The notes under the pieces were generated by a model. That model was not told the origin of the DNA and did no database searches. It was given only the letters and a program-made list of their open reading frames with translations. A stretch of DNA of 64,000 bases from VAXT01 sp963794605 (GTDB lineage Bacteria; Actinomycetota; Thermoleophilia; Gaiellales; Gaiellaceae): the NCBI GenBank assembly GCA_963794605.1, contig CAWCEN010000002.1:992001-1056000 (forward strand). The letters are read 5' to 3'. Below are positions 28,360-37,851 of this stretch, in pieces (position 1 is the first letter of the stretch; every line of letters begins with the position of its first letter). Both the position numbers and the translations under genes were made by a program.

Positions 28360-29790
28360 ATGACGACGGCTGCACCCGAGGTCGAGGCGCGCACGACAGA
28401 GCAGGCCCAGAAGCCCGCCGACGTCTTCGTGGTCTTCGGGATCACGGGCGACCTGGCGAAGGTGATGACGTTCGACTCGCTGTACCGCCTCGAGCAGCGC
28501 GGCCTGCTCGACTGCCCGATCGTCGGCGTAGCGGTCGACGACTGGACGGTCGACCAGCTCAAGGATCGCGCACGGGAGTCGATCCAGGGCACGGGCGAGA
28601 CGATCGACGAGAAGGTCTTCGACCGCTTCGCCGATCGGCTGTCATACGTCTCGGGCGACTTCGATGACGACGCGACCTATGAACGGGTCGCGCACGCGAT
28701 CGACGGAGCGAAGACGCCCGTCTTCTACCTCGAGATCCCGCCCTTCCTCTTCGGTCGCGTCGTCAAGGGGCTCGCCGAGGCGGGCTTGACGAAGACTGGG
28801 CGCGTAGTCGTCGAGAAGCCGTTCGGCCATGACCTCGCCTCCGCGCGTGAGCTCGCCGACGAGCTCCATCAGTACCTCGCCGAGTCGCAGCTCTACCGGA
28901 TCGACCACTACCTCGGAAAGATGGGCCTCGAGGAGATCCTCTACCTGCGATTCGCGAACTCGATGCTCGAGCCGCTGTGGAGCCGGAACTTCCTCGAATC
29001 CGTGCAGATCACGATGGCCGAGGACTTCGGCGTCGAGGACCGCGGGCATTTCTACGACCCGGTCGGCGCGCTGCGCGACGTCGTCGTCAATCACCTGATG
29101 CAAGTCGTCGCGGCCTCGGCGATGGAGGTCCCGGCCGGAGTGGATTCGGATCTGATCAAGAACGCGCAGGTCTCGCTGTACCACGCCGTCGCCGATGCCG
29201 AGCCGGCTCACTACGTGCGGGGGCAGTACGACGGGTACCTGGACATCGACGGCGTCGCCGCCGGCTCGACGACAGAGACCTATGCGGCGTTGCGCCTCGA
29301 GATCGAGAACTGGCGTTGGGCGGGCGTTCCCTTCTTCATCCGCACGGGTAAGCGGCTCCCGGCCACTCAGACCGAGCTCCGACTCGTCTTCAAGCACGCT
29401 CCGAAGTTGGGGTTCAGGCTCCGGCAGGGTCCACCCGAGCCGAACCAACTCGTCGTCAAGCTCGATCCGTCGCCGGGGATCAGGCTCGTTCTCGACGCGC
29501 ACCGAGCCGATCGGGTCGGCACCGCAGCGATCGAGCTGGACATGGAGTTCGCGGAGGAAGGCGGTGAAGGGCCGACGCCGTACGAGGTTCTGCTGCACGC
29601 AGCGATTGTCGGCAACCAGACGCGGTTCACGCGGCAGGACGGCGTCGAGGAGACCTGGAGGATCATGCAGCCGCTGCTCGACGAGCCGCCGCCGGTCAAC
29701 GCGTACGCTCCGGGCTCCTGGGGCCCCAAGGAGGCGGACGACCTCGTCGCCGGCCACGGGCGGTGGCAAGAGCCATGGATCGCGTCATGA
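28360..29790 (+). CDS. zwf: glucose-6-phosphate 1-dehydrogenase
   Basis: 476 residues. NADP-binding VFGITGDLAKVMTFDSLYRL at residues 25-45 and active-site RIDHYLGK at 180-187 (catalytic His near 240 in the usual numbering lies in RGHFYDPVGALRDVVVNHLM), plus VVVEKPFGHDL and PFFIRTGKRL, are diagnostic. It catalyses glucose-6-phosphate to 6-phosphogluconolactone, the NADPH-yielding entry to the pentose phosphate pathway. ATKM replaces the usual RKL at the dinucleotide loop (DLAKVMTF), a mild departure. An AGGAGGGAG ribosome site precedes ATG. The stop overlaps the GH15 gene by 4 bases. Confidence 0.95.
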   Translation: MTTAAPEVEARTTEQAQKPADVFVVFGITGDLAKVMTFDSLYRLEQRGLLDCPIVGVAVDDWTVDQLKDRARESIQGTGETIDEKVFDRFADRLSYVSGDFDDDATYERVAHAIDGAKTPVFYLEIPPFLFGRVVKGLAEAGLTKTGRVVVEKPFGHDLASARELADELHQYLAESQLYRIDHYLGKMGLEEILYLRFANSMLEPLWSRNFLESVQITMAEDFGVEDRGHFYDPVGALRDVVVNHLMQVVAASAMEVPAGVDSDLIKNAQVSLYHAVADAEPAHYVRGQYDGYLDIDGVAAGSTTETYAALRLEIENWRWAGVPFFIRTGKRLPATQTELRLVFKHAPKLGFRLRQGPPEPNQLVVKLDPSPGIRLVLDAHRADRVGTAAIELDMEFAEEGGEGPTPYEVLLHAAIVGNQTRFTRQDGVEETWRIMQPLLDEPPPVNAYAPGSWGPKEADDLVAGHGRWQEPWIAS

Positions 29791-31679
29791 CCGAGACCGC
29801 GGCCAAGGAGCGAATGCCCCAGAGCTCAGCGGCACCGTCGCCGTTTCCGCCGATCGGCGAGTACGCGTTTCTGTCCGATTGCCATACGGGCGCGCTGATC
29901 GCGTCCGACGGAGCGATCGACTGGCTCTGCATCCCGCGCTTCGACTCGCCGAGCGTCTTCGGAAGCCTGCTCGACCGCGAGGCCGGGTTCTTCCGCCTGG
30001 CTCCGTTCGGGATCAACCATCCGACGTCGGTCGTGTATGTCGGCGGCACGAACGTGCTCGAGACGACGTGGAAGACGCCGAATGGCTGGATCGTCGTGCG
30101 CGACGCGCTGACGATGGGGCCGCGCGAGCGCGAGGACACGGTCACGCCGCACACGCGCCCGCCGGCCGACGACGATGCGGATCACATGCTCGTCCGCACC
30201 GCCGAGTGCGTTGAGGGGAACGTCGAGATCGAGCTGGTCTGCGAGCCCGCGTTCGACTACGGGCGGGAGCCCGCGGAGTGGGAGCTCGTCGGCGACGACC
30301 GGCACGCGGCCGACGCCAGCGGCGCCGGGCAGACGTTCCGCCTGCAGACCGACCTCGCGCTCGGGATCGAGGGGAACCGCATCCGCGCGCGGCACACGCT
30401 CGAGGAAGGAGATCGCGCCTACTGCGCCCTCTCCTGGGAGGAAGGTTTGATCACGCCCCAGGACGCCGACGAGGCCTGGGCGCGCATGGACGCGACGATT
30501 CGCTTTTGGCGAGCCTGGCTCAGCCGCGCCCGGATCCCGGATCACCGCTTCCGCGACCCGATCCAGCGCTCCGCGCTCACGATCAAGGGTCTCACCTTCA
30601 TGCCCACCGGGGCGACCGTGGCCGCGCTCACGACCTCGCTGCCGGAGACTCCGGGCGGAGAGCGGAACTGGGACTACCGCTACACCTGGATCAGGGACAC
30701 GACCTTCACCCTCCAGGCGCTGCACTACCTCAACCTCGACTGGGAGGCCGACGAGTTCATGCAGTTCGTCGCCGACATCGAGGCGACAGAGGACGGGTCG
30801 CTCCAGATCATGTACGGCATCGACGGCCGCCGTGACCTGACGGAGACGACGCGTGACGAGCTGACCGGCTACGCCGGCGCGAGGCCCGTGCGCATCGGCA
30901 ACGGCGCGTTCGACCAGCGCCAGAACGACGTCTACGGGGCCGTCCTCGACTCGATCCTGCTGCACACGAAGAAGAGCGAGCGCCTGCCTCGGCGGCTGTG
31001 GCCGATCGTGGAAAGTCAGGCGGAGTGCGCGACAAAGGTCTGGCGCGAGCCGGACCAGGGAATCTGGGAGGCACGCGGCAAGCCGCAGCACTACGTGTCC
31101 TCGAAGCTGATGTGCTGGGTCGCGCTCGACCGGGCGGCGCAGCTCGCCGAGCTCCGCGGAGACGGCGACCTGAAGGAGAAGTGGGCCGGCGTCGCGGAAG
31201 AGATCCGCGACGACATCCTGACCCACGGCGTCGACAAGCGCGGTGTCCTCTGCCAGCACTACGACACGGACGCGCTCGACGCCTCAACCCTGCTGGCCGC
31301 GGTCTTCGGCTTCCTGCCCAGCGACGACGAACGCCTCAAGGCGACCGTGATGGCGATCCTCGAGGAGTTGACCGAGGACGGCTTCGTTTTGCGGTACAAG
31401 ACCGACGAGACGGACGACGGGCTGTCCGGGAAGGAGGGCACGTTCCTGATCTGCTCGTTCTGGCTCGTCTCCGCGCTTGCAATCGTCGGCGATCTCCAGC
31501 GGGCGCGTGACCAGATGGAGCGCCTGCTGCGCGTCGCGTCGCCGCTGGGCCTCTACGCGGAGGAGCTCGATGTCGGGACCGGACGCTTTCTCGGCAACTT
31601 CCCGCAGGCGTTCTCGCACCTGGCGCTGTTGGAGGCGGCGGCGCGGATCATGGTGCCCGAGATGATGGCGCAGTACTGA
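29787..31679 (+). CDS. GH15 glucoamylase/trehalase-family glycoside hydrolase
   Basis: About 630 residues. N-terminal beta domain with PIGEYAFLSDCHTGALIASD and GAIDWLCIPRFDSPSVFGSL, then an (alpha/alpha)6 barrel with GGERNWDYRYTWIRDTTFTL (first catalytic region) and CWVALDRAAQLAE, ending FLGNFPQAFSHLALL. This is the standard bacterial GH15 pattern, which includes glucoamylases and actinobacterial trehalases; substrate is undecided. No signal peptide, so cytoplasmic. ATG at 29787 overlaps the zwf stop (ATGA), indicating that released glucose is tied genetically to the oxidative pentose phosphate entry step. Confidence 0.9.
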   Translation: MTETAAKERMPQSSAAPSPFPPIGEYAFLSDCHTGALIASDGAIDWLCIPRFDSPSVFGSLLDREAGFFRLAPFGINHPTSVVYVGGTNVLETTWKTPNGWIVVRDALTMGPREREDTVTPHTRPPADDDADHMLVRTAECVEGNVEIELVCEPAFDYGREPAEWELVGDDRHAADASGAGQTFRLQTDLALGIEGNRIRARHTLEEGDRAYCALSWEEGLITPQDADEAWARMDATIRFWRAWLSRARIPDHRFRDPIQRSALTIKGLTFMPTGATVAALTTSLPETPGGERNWDYRYTWIRDTTFTLQALHYLNLDWEADEFMQFVADIEATEDGSLQIMYGIDGRRDLTETTRDELTGYAGARPVRIGNGAFDQRQNDVYGAVLDSILLHTKKSERLPRRLWPIVESQAECATKVWREPDQGIWEARGKPQHYVSSKLMCWVALDRAAQLAELRGDGDLKEKWAGVAEEIRDDILTHGVDKRGVLCQHYDTDALDASTLLAAVFGFLPSDDERLKATVMAILEELTEDGFVLRYKTDETDDGLSGKEGTFLICSFWLVSALAIVGDLQRARDQMERLLRVASPLGLYAEELDVGTGRFLGNFPQAFSHLALLEAAARIMVPEMMAQY

Positions 31680-31812
31680 GCGTCAGCCGGGCGGACGCGC
31701 GCCCGGATCCTTCAACTCGATCCGGTGCGCAGAGGGCTTCATCCTCTTCGGACGATGCTCCGCGGCCGGCCCGGTGCGAAGGTCGCAGGAGTCGCGACCG
31801 AGAGGATTTCCC

Positions 31813-33391
31813 GTGGACTCATATGACGTGATCATCATCGGATCGGGTGCGGGCGGCGGCACGCTCGCGCGGCACCTGGCGCCTTCCGGCAAGCGCATCC
31901 TCCTGCTCGAACGTGGCGACTGGCTGCCCCGCGAGCCGCAGAACTGGCTCGCTCAGGACGTCTTCGTCGACAACCGCTACATCTCGGAGGACACCTGGTA
32001 CGACGAGAGCGGCAAGGCGTTCCAGCCGCAGATCCACTACTTCGTGGGCGGGGCGACGAAGCTCTACGGCGCCGCCCTCTACCGGCTGCGTCCCGGGGAC
32101 TTCGGCGAGCTGCAGCACCACGACGGCGTCTCGCCCGCCTGGCCGATCACCTACGACGAGCTCGAGCCGTTCTACACGAAGGCCGAGCACTACTACGAGG
32201 TACACGGCAACCACGGCGAGGATCCAACGGAAGGATTCGCGAGCGCGCAGTATCCGTACCCGGCGGTCTCGCACGAGCCGCGGATCCAGCAGCTCTCGGA
32301 CGACCTCGAGGCGGCCGGCTCCACCCGTTCCACGCACCGTGCGGGATTCGACTGAACGAGTCCAACATGCCGTACAGCGCGTGCGTCCGCTGCGCCAACT
32401 GCGACGGCTTCGTGTGCGCCGTGCACGGAAAGTCGGACGCCGAGGTGCTTGGGGTGCGGCCGGCGCTCGAGCATCCGAACGTCGAGCTGGTCACGAATGC
32501 GAAAGCCGTCAAGCTCGAGACGAACGACGACGGCTCGGCGGTCACGGGCGTCGTCGTCGAGCAGGACGGCGAGACGAAGACGTACACGGCCGACCTCGTC
32601 GCGCTCGCGTGCGGCGCCGCGAACACCGCAAAGCTGCTGTTCCTCTCGGCGACGGACAAGCATCCGAACGGCCTCGCCAACGGCTCGGACCAGGTGGGGC
32701 GCAACTACATGTTCCACAACAGCCTGGCCGTGCTCGCGCTCTCACGCGAGGAGAACCCGACCGTGTTCCAGAAGACCCTCGGCCTCAACGACTTCTACTT
32801 CGCGGGCAACGGCCACGACTACCCGCTGGGCAACATCCAGATGGTCGGCAAGTCGCAGGCGCCGATGTTCCGCGGCGAGCGGCCCGGCGAGACGAAGCTC
32901 GCGCCGCAATGGACGCTCGAGAAGGTCGCGAAGCACGCAATCGACTTCTGGCTCTCGACCGAGGACCTGCCGATGCCCGAGAACCGGGTCACGGTCGACA
33001 AGGACGGCAAGCTGACGCTCAGCCTACCGCTGCGACGAACGACACGCCGAAGAACGACCTGCAGAAGCAGCTGCACTCGATGCTCGGCAAGCTGCAGGAT
33101 GGAGCCCGACCACCTGTTCCACCGGTTCGCGTACATGAAGAACGACATCCCGGTGGCGGGGTCGCGCACCAAGCCGGGACGTGCCGAATGGGCGAGGACG
33201 CCGAGACGTCGGTCGTGAACCGCGACTGCCGTGCGCACGAGCTCGACAACCTGTACATCGTCGACACGAGCGTGTTCCCGTCGATCGGCGCGGTCAACCC
33301 GGCGCTGACCGCGATGGCGAACTCACTCCGCGTCGGCGACCACCTGCTCGAGCGGATGGGCGTGAAAGCGGAGGCTGCTGCGGCGGCCTAG
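31813..33391 (+). CDS. GMC-family FAD oxidoreductase, multiply frameshifted
   Basis: About 525 residues across four shifts. N-terminal SYDVIIIGSGAGGGTLARHL is the FAD-binding GxGxxG; FVGGATKLYGAALYRLRPGD is the GMC signature; PYSACVRCANCDGFVCAVHG is a cysteine-rich patch; VAHQAGTCRMGEDAET and SVFPSIGAVNPALTAMANSL are the conserved C-terminal active-site region. Frame changes occur near 32315, 33030, 33102 and 33160; the last falls in a run of G residues, typical of sequencing indels. GTG at 31813 is preferred, with GAGAGGA upstream. Substrate is probably an alcohol, sugar or sterol. Two shifts in opposite directions argue for assembly error rather than decay. Confidence 0.75.
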
Positions 33392-33414
33392 GAGCGCTGT
33401 GCGACACTGATCGC

Positions 33415-34371
33415 GTGAGCGCGGCGGCCTCAGCCCGCGTGGCGCCGGCCCCGGACATGGTCTTCGTTCCGGGCGGAACGTTCGACATGGGCGACGAGCG
33501 CTTCTACCCCGAGGAGCGTCCTGTCCGTCGAGTCGAGGTGGACGGGTTCTGGATGGACGAGCGTCCCGTGACGGCGGCCGAGTTTCGGACGTTCGTGCGC
33601 GCGACGAAGTACGTGACGGTCGCTGAGCGGCCTCTCGACCCGGAGGACTACCCGGAGGCCGACCCGGAGCTGCTGATTCCAGGCTCGCTCGTGTTCCGCA
33701 AGACCGAGGGGCCGGTGAGCCTCGACGACGTCCGCATCTGGTGGGAGTACGTGGGCGGCGCGTACTGGAAGCGCCCCGGAGGGCCGGGCACGACGGTCAA
33801 CGGGCAAGACCGTCATCCCGTTGTTCATGTCGCGTACGAGGATGCCGAGGCGTACGCGGCCTGGGCCGGCAAGGAGCTCCCGACCGAGGCCGAGTGGGAG
33901 TTCGCGGCGCGTGGCGGGCTCGAGAGCGCGGTCTTCTCGTGGGGGGACGAGCACTTTCCGGACGGCGCCGCAATGGCGAACACGTGGCAGGGCGACTTTC
34001 CCTGGCAGAACCTCAAGGTTGACGGGTTCGAAGGCACCTCGCCCGTCGGCTCCTTCGCTCCGAACGGGTACGGCCTCTACGACATGTGCGGCAACGTGTG
34101 GGAGTGGACGAGCGACTGGTTCACGCTGAATGCGACGGGTCAGGCCCAGTCGCCGTGTTGCGTCGCTCGTAACCCGCGCGTCACCTCGCGCGACGCGAGC
34201 TACGCGGCCGGACAGCCGGGCGCGAACATCCCACGCAAGGTGATCAAGGGCGGATCGCATCTGTGTGCGCCGAACTACTGCCTGCGTTACCGACCCGCGG
34301 CGCGGCAATCCGAGACGATCGACACCTCGACGTGCCATATCGGGTTCCGCTGCATCGTGCGACCGGATTAG
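33415..34371 (+). CDS. formylglycine-generating enzyme (sulfatase-activating)
   Basis: 319 residues in the FGE-sulfatase family (PF03781). MVFVPGGTFDMGDERFYPEE opens the domain; HPVVHVAYEDAEAYAAWAGK, LPTEAEWEFAARGG and YGLYDMCGNVWEWTSDW are typical. The two copper-binding catalytic cysteines are present as Cys284 and Cys289 in KGGSHLCAPNYCLRYR, which separates true FGEs from paralogues lacking them. It converts the Cys of a C-x-P-x-R sulfatase motif to formylglycine. A matching motif (CSPTR) is found in the sulfatase at 45544-48447, 11 kb away. GTG start. Confidence 0.92.
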   Translation: MSAAASARVAPAPDMVFVPGGTFDMGDERFYPEERPVRRVEVDGFWMDERPVTAAEFRTFVRATKYVTVAERPLDPEDYPEADPELLIPGSLVFRKTEGPVSLDDVRIWWEYVGGAYWKRPGGPGTTVNGQDRHPVVHVAYEDAEAYAAWAGKELPTEAEWEFAARGGLESAVFSWGDEHFPDGAAMANTWQGDFPWQNLKVDGFEGTSPVGSFAPNGYGLYDMCGNVWEWTSDWFTLNATGQAQSPCCVARNPRVTSRDASYAAGQPGANIPRKVIKGGSHLCAPNYCLRYRPAARQSETIDTSTCHIGFRCIVRPD

Positions 34372-34409
34372 CGAACCGCCCACTTCTACCTACTTCTCCG
34401 CTCCGCGTC

Positions 34410-35474
34410 TCATGTGGTCTCCGCGGCTTCGTGCTGGAGCACTTCCGGGTTCGCCTTGCGGAAGCGACTCAACGTGATCGCGCCGAGCGGCAGCGTCAGC
34501 ACCGAGTAGAAGACGCGCCAAAGGAGCGTCGCAGCAACGAGCGCGTCGTCGGAGGCGCTGCTCAGCTCGATGAGCATGGCGATGAGGACACCGTCGACGA
34601 CTCCCAGACCGCTTCCGGTGATCGGAAGCACCGCGCCGGCCCAAAAGGCGATCGCGAAGGCGGCGAAGGCTTCAGCTGCGGACAGCTCAGCGCTCGAGAC
34701 GCCGACGAAGCGGAGCGACGCGAGCAGGATCAGGTACGTGACGAAGAGATTGGCGGCAACGCCGATCGACCCGCGAGCCCAGCCTTCCCGTAGGACTGCA
34801 AGCGTTTGGGCTCGCAGTTGGGTCGCCTTCTCGGCAGCATCGTCGATCGGATCGCGCTTCAGCTTCGCGAGGATCCAGGAGAGCGGTCGTTGCGCCTTGA
34901 GTCCGAGCCAACGCGCCGAGCGCTCACCTCGCAGAAAGACGTACCCGGCGATGCCCACAACAGCCGTGACCACGAGCGAGATTGTGCCCGCCAGGACAAC
35001 CGAGCCGCTGACCTGGCCGGTAACGAGCAGCACCACCAGCGCGACGAGCGGAAGCACGAGCCGCCCTATCGTCGGGAAGATGAACGAGCCGAGCGCCGCG
35101 AGGCCCGCGGTGTCAGGCGCATATCCGCCGCCGCGGAAGTAGCCGTACTGGACGACACTTGCGCTCGGCGGAGGGAGCAGTTGTCCGGCGAAGTTCGAGG
35201 AGAGGTACGCCTCGCTTCCACGCCGGAGGCGGAGGCCCGGCAAGAACGCTCGGTACATCAGGGCCTCGGTGGGAACACGAGCGAGCCCGAGCCCGAGTAG
35301 GACGGCCACCTCCCACGCGTCCAGTTCCGCGAGCGCGTCCCAGACTTCCTCGTAGTCGATGAACTGCGGCAGCAGCCACCCGAAGACCAGCACGAGCGCT
35401 GCGATCATGAGCGCGGGCCGGCGCAAGCGCCTCCACAGTGGCCGCCGCGGGAGCTCGGGAGGCCTGTCCTTCAC
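34410..35474 (-). CDS. YbhN/LPG-synthase-TM family flippase-like membrane protein
   Basis: 354 residues with about eight helices. The family signature sits in the N-terminal third (LGLARVPTEALMYRAFLPGL, LSSNFAGQLLPPPSASVVQY) and the C-terminal ITGSGLGVVDGVLIAML. This matches the lysylphosphatidylglycerol synthetase/flippase transmembrane family (PF03706, YbhN). No catalytic aminoacyl-transfer domain is attached, so lipid flipping or a related membrane job is likely. GTG start at 35474. Convergent with the FGE gene. Confidence 0.85.
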   Translation of the reverse strand: MKDRPPELPRRPLWRRLRRPALMIAALVLVFGWLLPQFIDYEEVWDALAELDAWEVAVLLGLGLARVPTEALMYRAFLPGLRLRRGSEAYLSSNFAGQLLPPPSASVVQYGYFRGGGYAPDTAGLAALGSFIFPTIGRLVLPLVALVVLLVTGQVSGSVVLAGTISLVVTAVVGIAGYVFLRGERSARWLGLKAQRPLSWILAKLKRDPIDDAAEKATQLRAQTLAVLREGWARGSIGVAANLFVTYLILLASLRFVGVSSAELSAAEAFAAFAIAFWAGAVLPITGSGLGVVDGVLIAMLIELSSASDDALVAATLLWRVFYSVLTLPLGAITLSRFRKANPEVLQHEAAETT

Positions 35475-35533
35475 GGGCGCTCGAGCGTAATCAGATGCCT
35501 TCGATCGCGCTCAATCGTCGTCTGAGATTGCAG

Positions 35534-36460
35534 CTAGGGCCCCGAGCTCAACCTGTCGACGATCCGCCGAAGCCGTGCCAGGGCCCGCCTCAGCTCCCGG
35601 ACCTGAGCGGCGAGGTCTTGGGCGCGCTCCCGCTGGCCCTGAACGGTCGCCCTCAGCTGCTCGGCCTCGGTCCTGAGCCGGTCGGCCTCGGCCTGGAGCT
35701 GGGCCTTGGACGCGTCGGTGTCGGCCTGCTTGCTCTCGAGCGCATCGATCCGAGCCGTGACAGCGCTCGCCCCTTGCGGTGCGAGCTTCTCGATCGCCTC
35801 GACCCGAGCGGCGGTCGCGTTCGCGTGTTGTTGTTGGAGCTGCTCGCGACGCTGCGCGAGAGTCCGCCTGAGAGACTTCAGTTGCTGCTGAGCCTGGTCG
35901 AGCTTGGAGCGCGTCGGGCTGGAGAGCTGCCCGCCGAGTAGCGATCTGGCCTCTCCGACACGGGCGCCGGTGTCGTCGAGCTGCGATGACAGGCCCGCGA
36001 GCTTGGCCTGCGCATTTGCGCTCATCTGCTCGGCGTTCGCGATCGCGTCCGACAGCAGCTTATTCGTGGTCGCCAGGTAGCCGTTCAACGCCTCTAGCTC
36101 CACCACTAGCGTCTGGGCGTCCTCGACGGCTGCCGGCGTGCTCGGGTTGGCGTTGCGTGCGACTGCCAGCGTTGTCAGGCCGATCGCGAGCAGTAGTGCC
36201 ATCAGCGTGATCGCGACCCACGCCCAGGCGGGCGCCCGTGCAACGCGAGGCCGAATGGTCGAAACCCCCTCGGGCGGCGGTTCGACCGCAGCTTCGACGA
36301 CAACCTCCGCGCCTGCCGCGCTCGTTGCCACGCCGAGCAACGACCGCGATGGTGGGGGATCATCAGTGAATTCCGCGTGAACCGACCGAGGGCGAACGGC
36401 TTCCGCCGTGGCAGCGGAGCCGTCCGGCTCCGCTTCTTCGCGGGGCACCGGCTCCGTCAT
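35534..36460 (-). CDS. single-pass membrane protein with long coiled coil
   Basis: 308 residues. An acidic, Pro-rich N-terminus of about 75 residues, one helix (WVAITLMALLLAIGLTTLAV), then about 190 residues of heptad-rich coiled coil with Gln/Arg/Leu/Ala (KLDQAQQQLKSLRRTLAQRR and QLQAEADRLRTEAEQLRATV). No catalytic domain. ATG overlaps the stop of the upstream membrane protein by 4 bases (ATGA), so both come from the palindromic element at 36909-36940. Probably an envelope scaffold; function not known. Confidence 0.75.
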   Translation of the reverse strand: MTEPVPREEAEPDGSAATAEAVRPRSVHAEFTDDPPPSRSLLGVATSAAGAEVVVEAAVEPPPEGVSTIRPRVARAPAWAWVAITLMALLLAIGLTTLAVARNANPSTPAAVEDAQTLVVELEALNGYLATTNKLLSDAIANAEQMSANAQAKLAGLSSQLDDTGARVGEARSLLGGQLSSPTRSKLDQAQQQLKSLRRTLAQRREQLQQQHANATAARVEAIEKLAPQGASAVTARIDALESKQADTDASKAQLQAEADRLRTEAEQLRATVQGQRERAQDLAAQVRELRRALARLRRIVDRLSSGP

Positions 36461-36834
36461 GGGCTCTCGTTGTCCGAGGACGAGCGTTTGGACTTCTTCT
36501 GGGTCTGCTTCGCCTGTGCGGACGACGCCGCGGATTGCGCGGAGGTCATGGCGGACGCAAACTGCTGGTTGAACGTATTGAGCTCATCGTTGGTCGTCTT
36601 GACGTCGGCGACGAGACGGTCCAACCCCTCAGAGGCTGCCACGGAGGCGTCGTTCGCGTTCGTCGAGGCGTCGCGAGCCTGGACGAACAGACCCAGCGTC
36701 ACCGCGACGAGCGCTAGTGCAAGCGCGCCCAAGACGACCCAGACCCACGTAGGCACGCGGGCCTCGGATGCGCCTGCGCCCGTGTTCAGTCCCTGCTCGG
36801 CCATCTCGGCCTCGCTCGACTCGTTCACGGACAT
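36457..36834 (-). CDS. small single-pass membrane protein with coiled-coil tail
   Basis: 125 residues. An acidic N-terminus of 28 residues, one helix (VPTWVWVVLGALALALVAVT), a heptad-patterned stretch (ANDASVAASEGLDRLVADVK) and a Lys/Ser-rich end. It shares topology with the downstream coiled-coil protein and overlaps it by 4 bases. The composite palindrome element lies 93 bases upstream of the ATG. Function unknown. Confidence 0.72.
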   Translation of the reverse strand: MSVNESSEAEMAEQGLNTGAGASEARVPTWVWVVLGALALALVAVTLGLFVQARDASTNANDASVAASEGLDRLVADVKTTNDELNTFNQQFASAMTSAQSAASSAQAKQTQKKSKRSSSDNESP

Positions 36835-36908
36835 TGCAGAGCTGTCACGGACAATGCTGAGCCCCGATCATTCTGGCTTCTCAGTTTCGCCGTGCGTTGG
36901 CGTCATCA

Positions 36909-36940
36909 CACCACCCGCCGGCCTCGTTCACCCGGGTGAA
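36909..36940 (-). promoter_or_regulatory. composite palindrome element, upstream of 36834 operon
   Basis: Perfect palindrome TTCACCCGGGTGAA at 36927-36940; then, reading in the direction of the gene, nine bases and the box CGGGTGGTG (36909-36917). The distance from TTCACC to GGGTG is 18 bases, within promoter -35/-10 spacing. The ATG at 36834 lies 93 bases from the palindrome. Same arrangement as at 41.2, 45.4, 50.3, 52.7 and 54.4 kb. Confidence 0.7.
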
Positions 36941-36991
36941 GCGGTCGTCGCTCCCTGCGGGCGCTGCGCCGCGTCGAGCCGCTCGCCGTAT

Positions 36992-37690
36992 CTACCTTGT
37001 TGCGGAGAGCCCCTCGGGCACGTCCGTGGGTTCCTCGGCGAGAAGGAGCAAAGCCGCTTTCACCCGCCTGCTGACCTCTTCCTCGTCGGTAAGACCTAGC
37101 TTGAAGAAGATCGAGTGGATGTGCTTCTCGACGGCTCGCTTGCTCAGCACTAGAGACTCGGCGATCGCCGTATTGCTCTTGCCCTGGGCGATCTCTGCGA
37201 GGACATCCTGCTCGCGGGGGGTGAGCTTGGCGAGCGAAGGGCTCGCAGTTGGCGCTTGAGCGGCCACGAGGGTCTCGACGACCTTTGGATCGATGACCGA
37301 TCCGCCGGCAGCGACGGACTCGATGGCGGACACAAGCTGCGCGGAGTCACTCACACGCTCCTTGAGCAGGTATGCGCGCCCGTCCGAGCCGTTCTCGAGG
37401 AGTTTCAGCGCATAGCTCGGCTCCGTGTACTGGCTGAGGATGACGACACCCACTTCAGGATGGAGCTGCCGTAGGCGGACTGCGACCTGGATGCCCTCGT
37501 CGGTTCTCGAGGGCGGCATTCGGATGTCGCTCACCACCACGTCGGGCTGGACGGCCTCGACGGCCTGAAGGAGCGACGGCATGTCGTCGCACGAGGCCAC
37601 AACCTCGATACCCGGCTGATCGGCGAGGACGTGCTGTATCCCCTCGAGGACCAACACGCTGTCGTCCGCAATGGCGACGTTGATCGCCAT
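36992..37690 (-). CDS. NarL/FixJ-family response regulator (copy 2)
   Basis: 232 residues, paralogous to 15576-16241. Receiver: IADDS acidic pocket, phosphoacceptor in VVVSDIRMPPSRTDEG, VVILSQYTEP and Lys in YLLKERV. LuxR HTH: LTPREQDVLAEIAQGKSN, then SKRAVEKHIHSIFFKLGL. It is divergent from the histidine kinase at 37852, with 161 bases between, and is probably its cognate regulator. It sits at the edge of the region carrying the palindrome elements, making it one candidate controller of them. Confidence 0.9.
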   Translation of the reverse strand: MAINVAIADDSVLVLEGIQHVLADQPGIEVVASCDDMPSLLQAVEAVQPDVVVSDIRMPPSRTDEGIQVAVRLRQLHPEVGVVILSQYTEPSYALKLLENGSDGRAYLLKERVSDSAQLVSAIESVAAGGSVIDPKVVETLVAAQAPTASPSLAKLTPREQDVLAEIAQGKSNTAIAESLVLSKRAVEKHIHSIFFKLGLTDEEEVSRRVKAALLLLAEEPTDVPEGLSATR

Positions 37691-37851
37691 GAAGGAAACG
37701 ATACCGACCGACTCGAGCGGAGCAGCGAGCCACGATGTATCGGTTTGGTGAAGACACGGTCAGCAGCACTTACTCGCGACGGCGTTGACTGGACATGCTG
37801 TGGTGCTAGTGGCTAAATGAACATTGGCGTCGCGACGTTTGGAGGCCCGGT

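Noticed and set aside
26716..31259. Long minus-strand frames opposite the debranching enzyme, zwf and GH15 genes
   Set aside because: No domain patterns; the plus-strand products are unmistakable.
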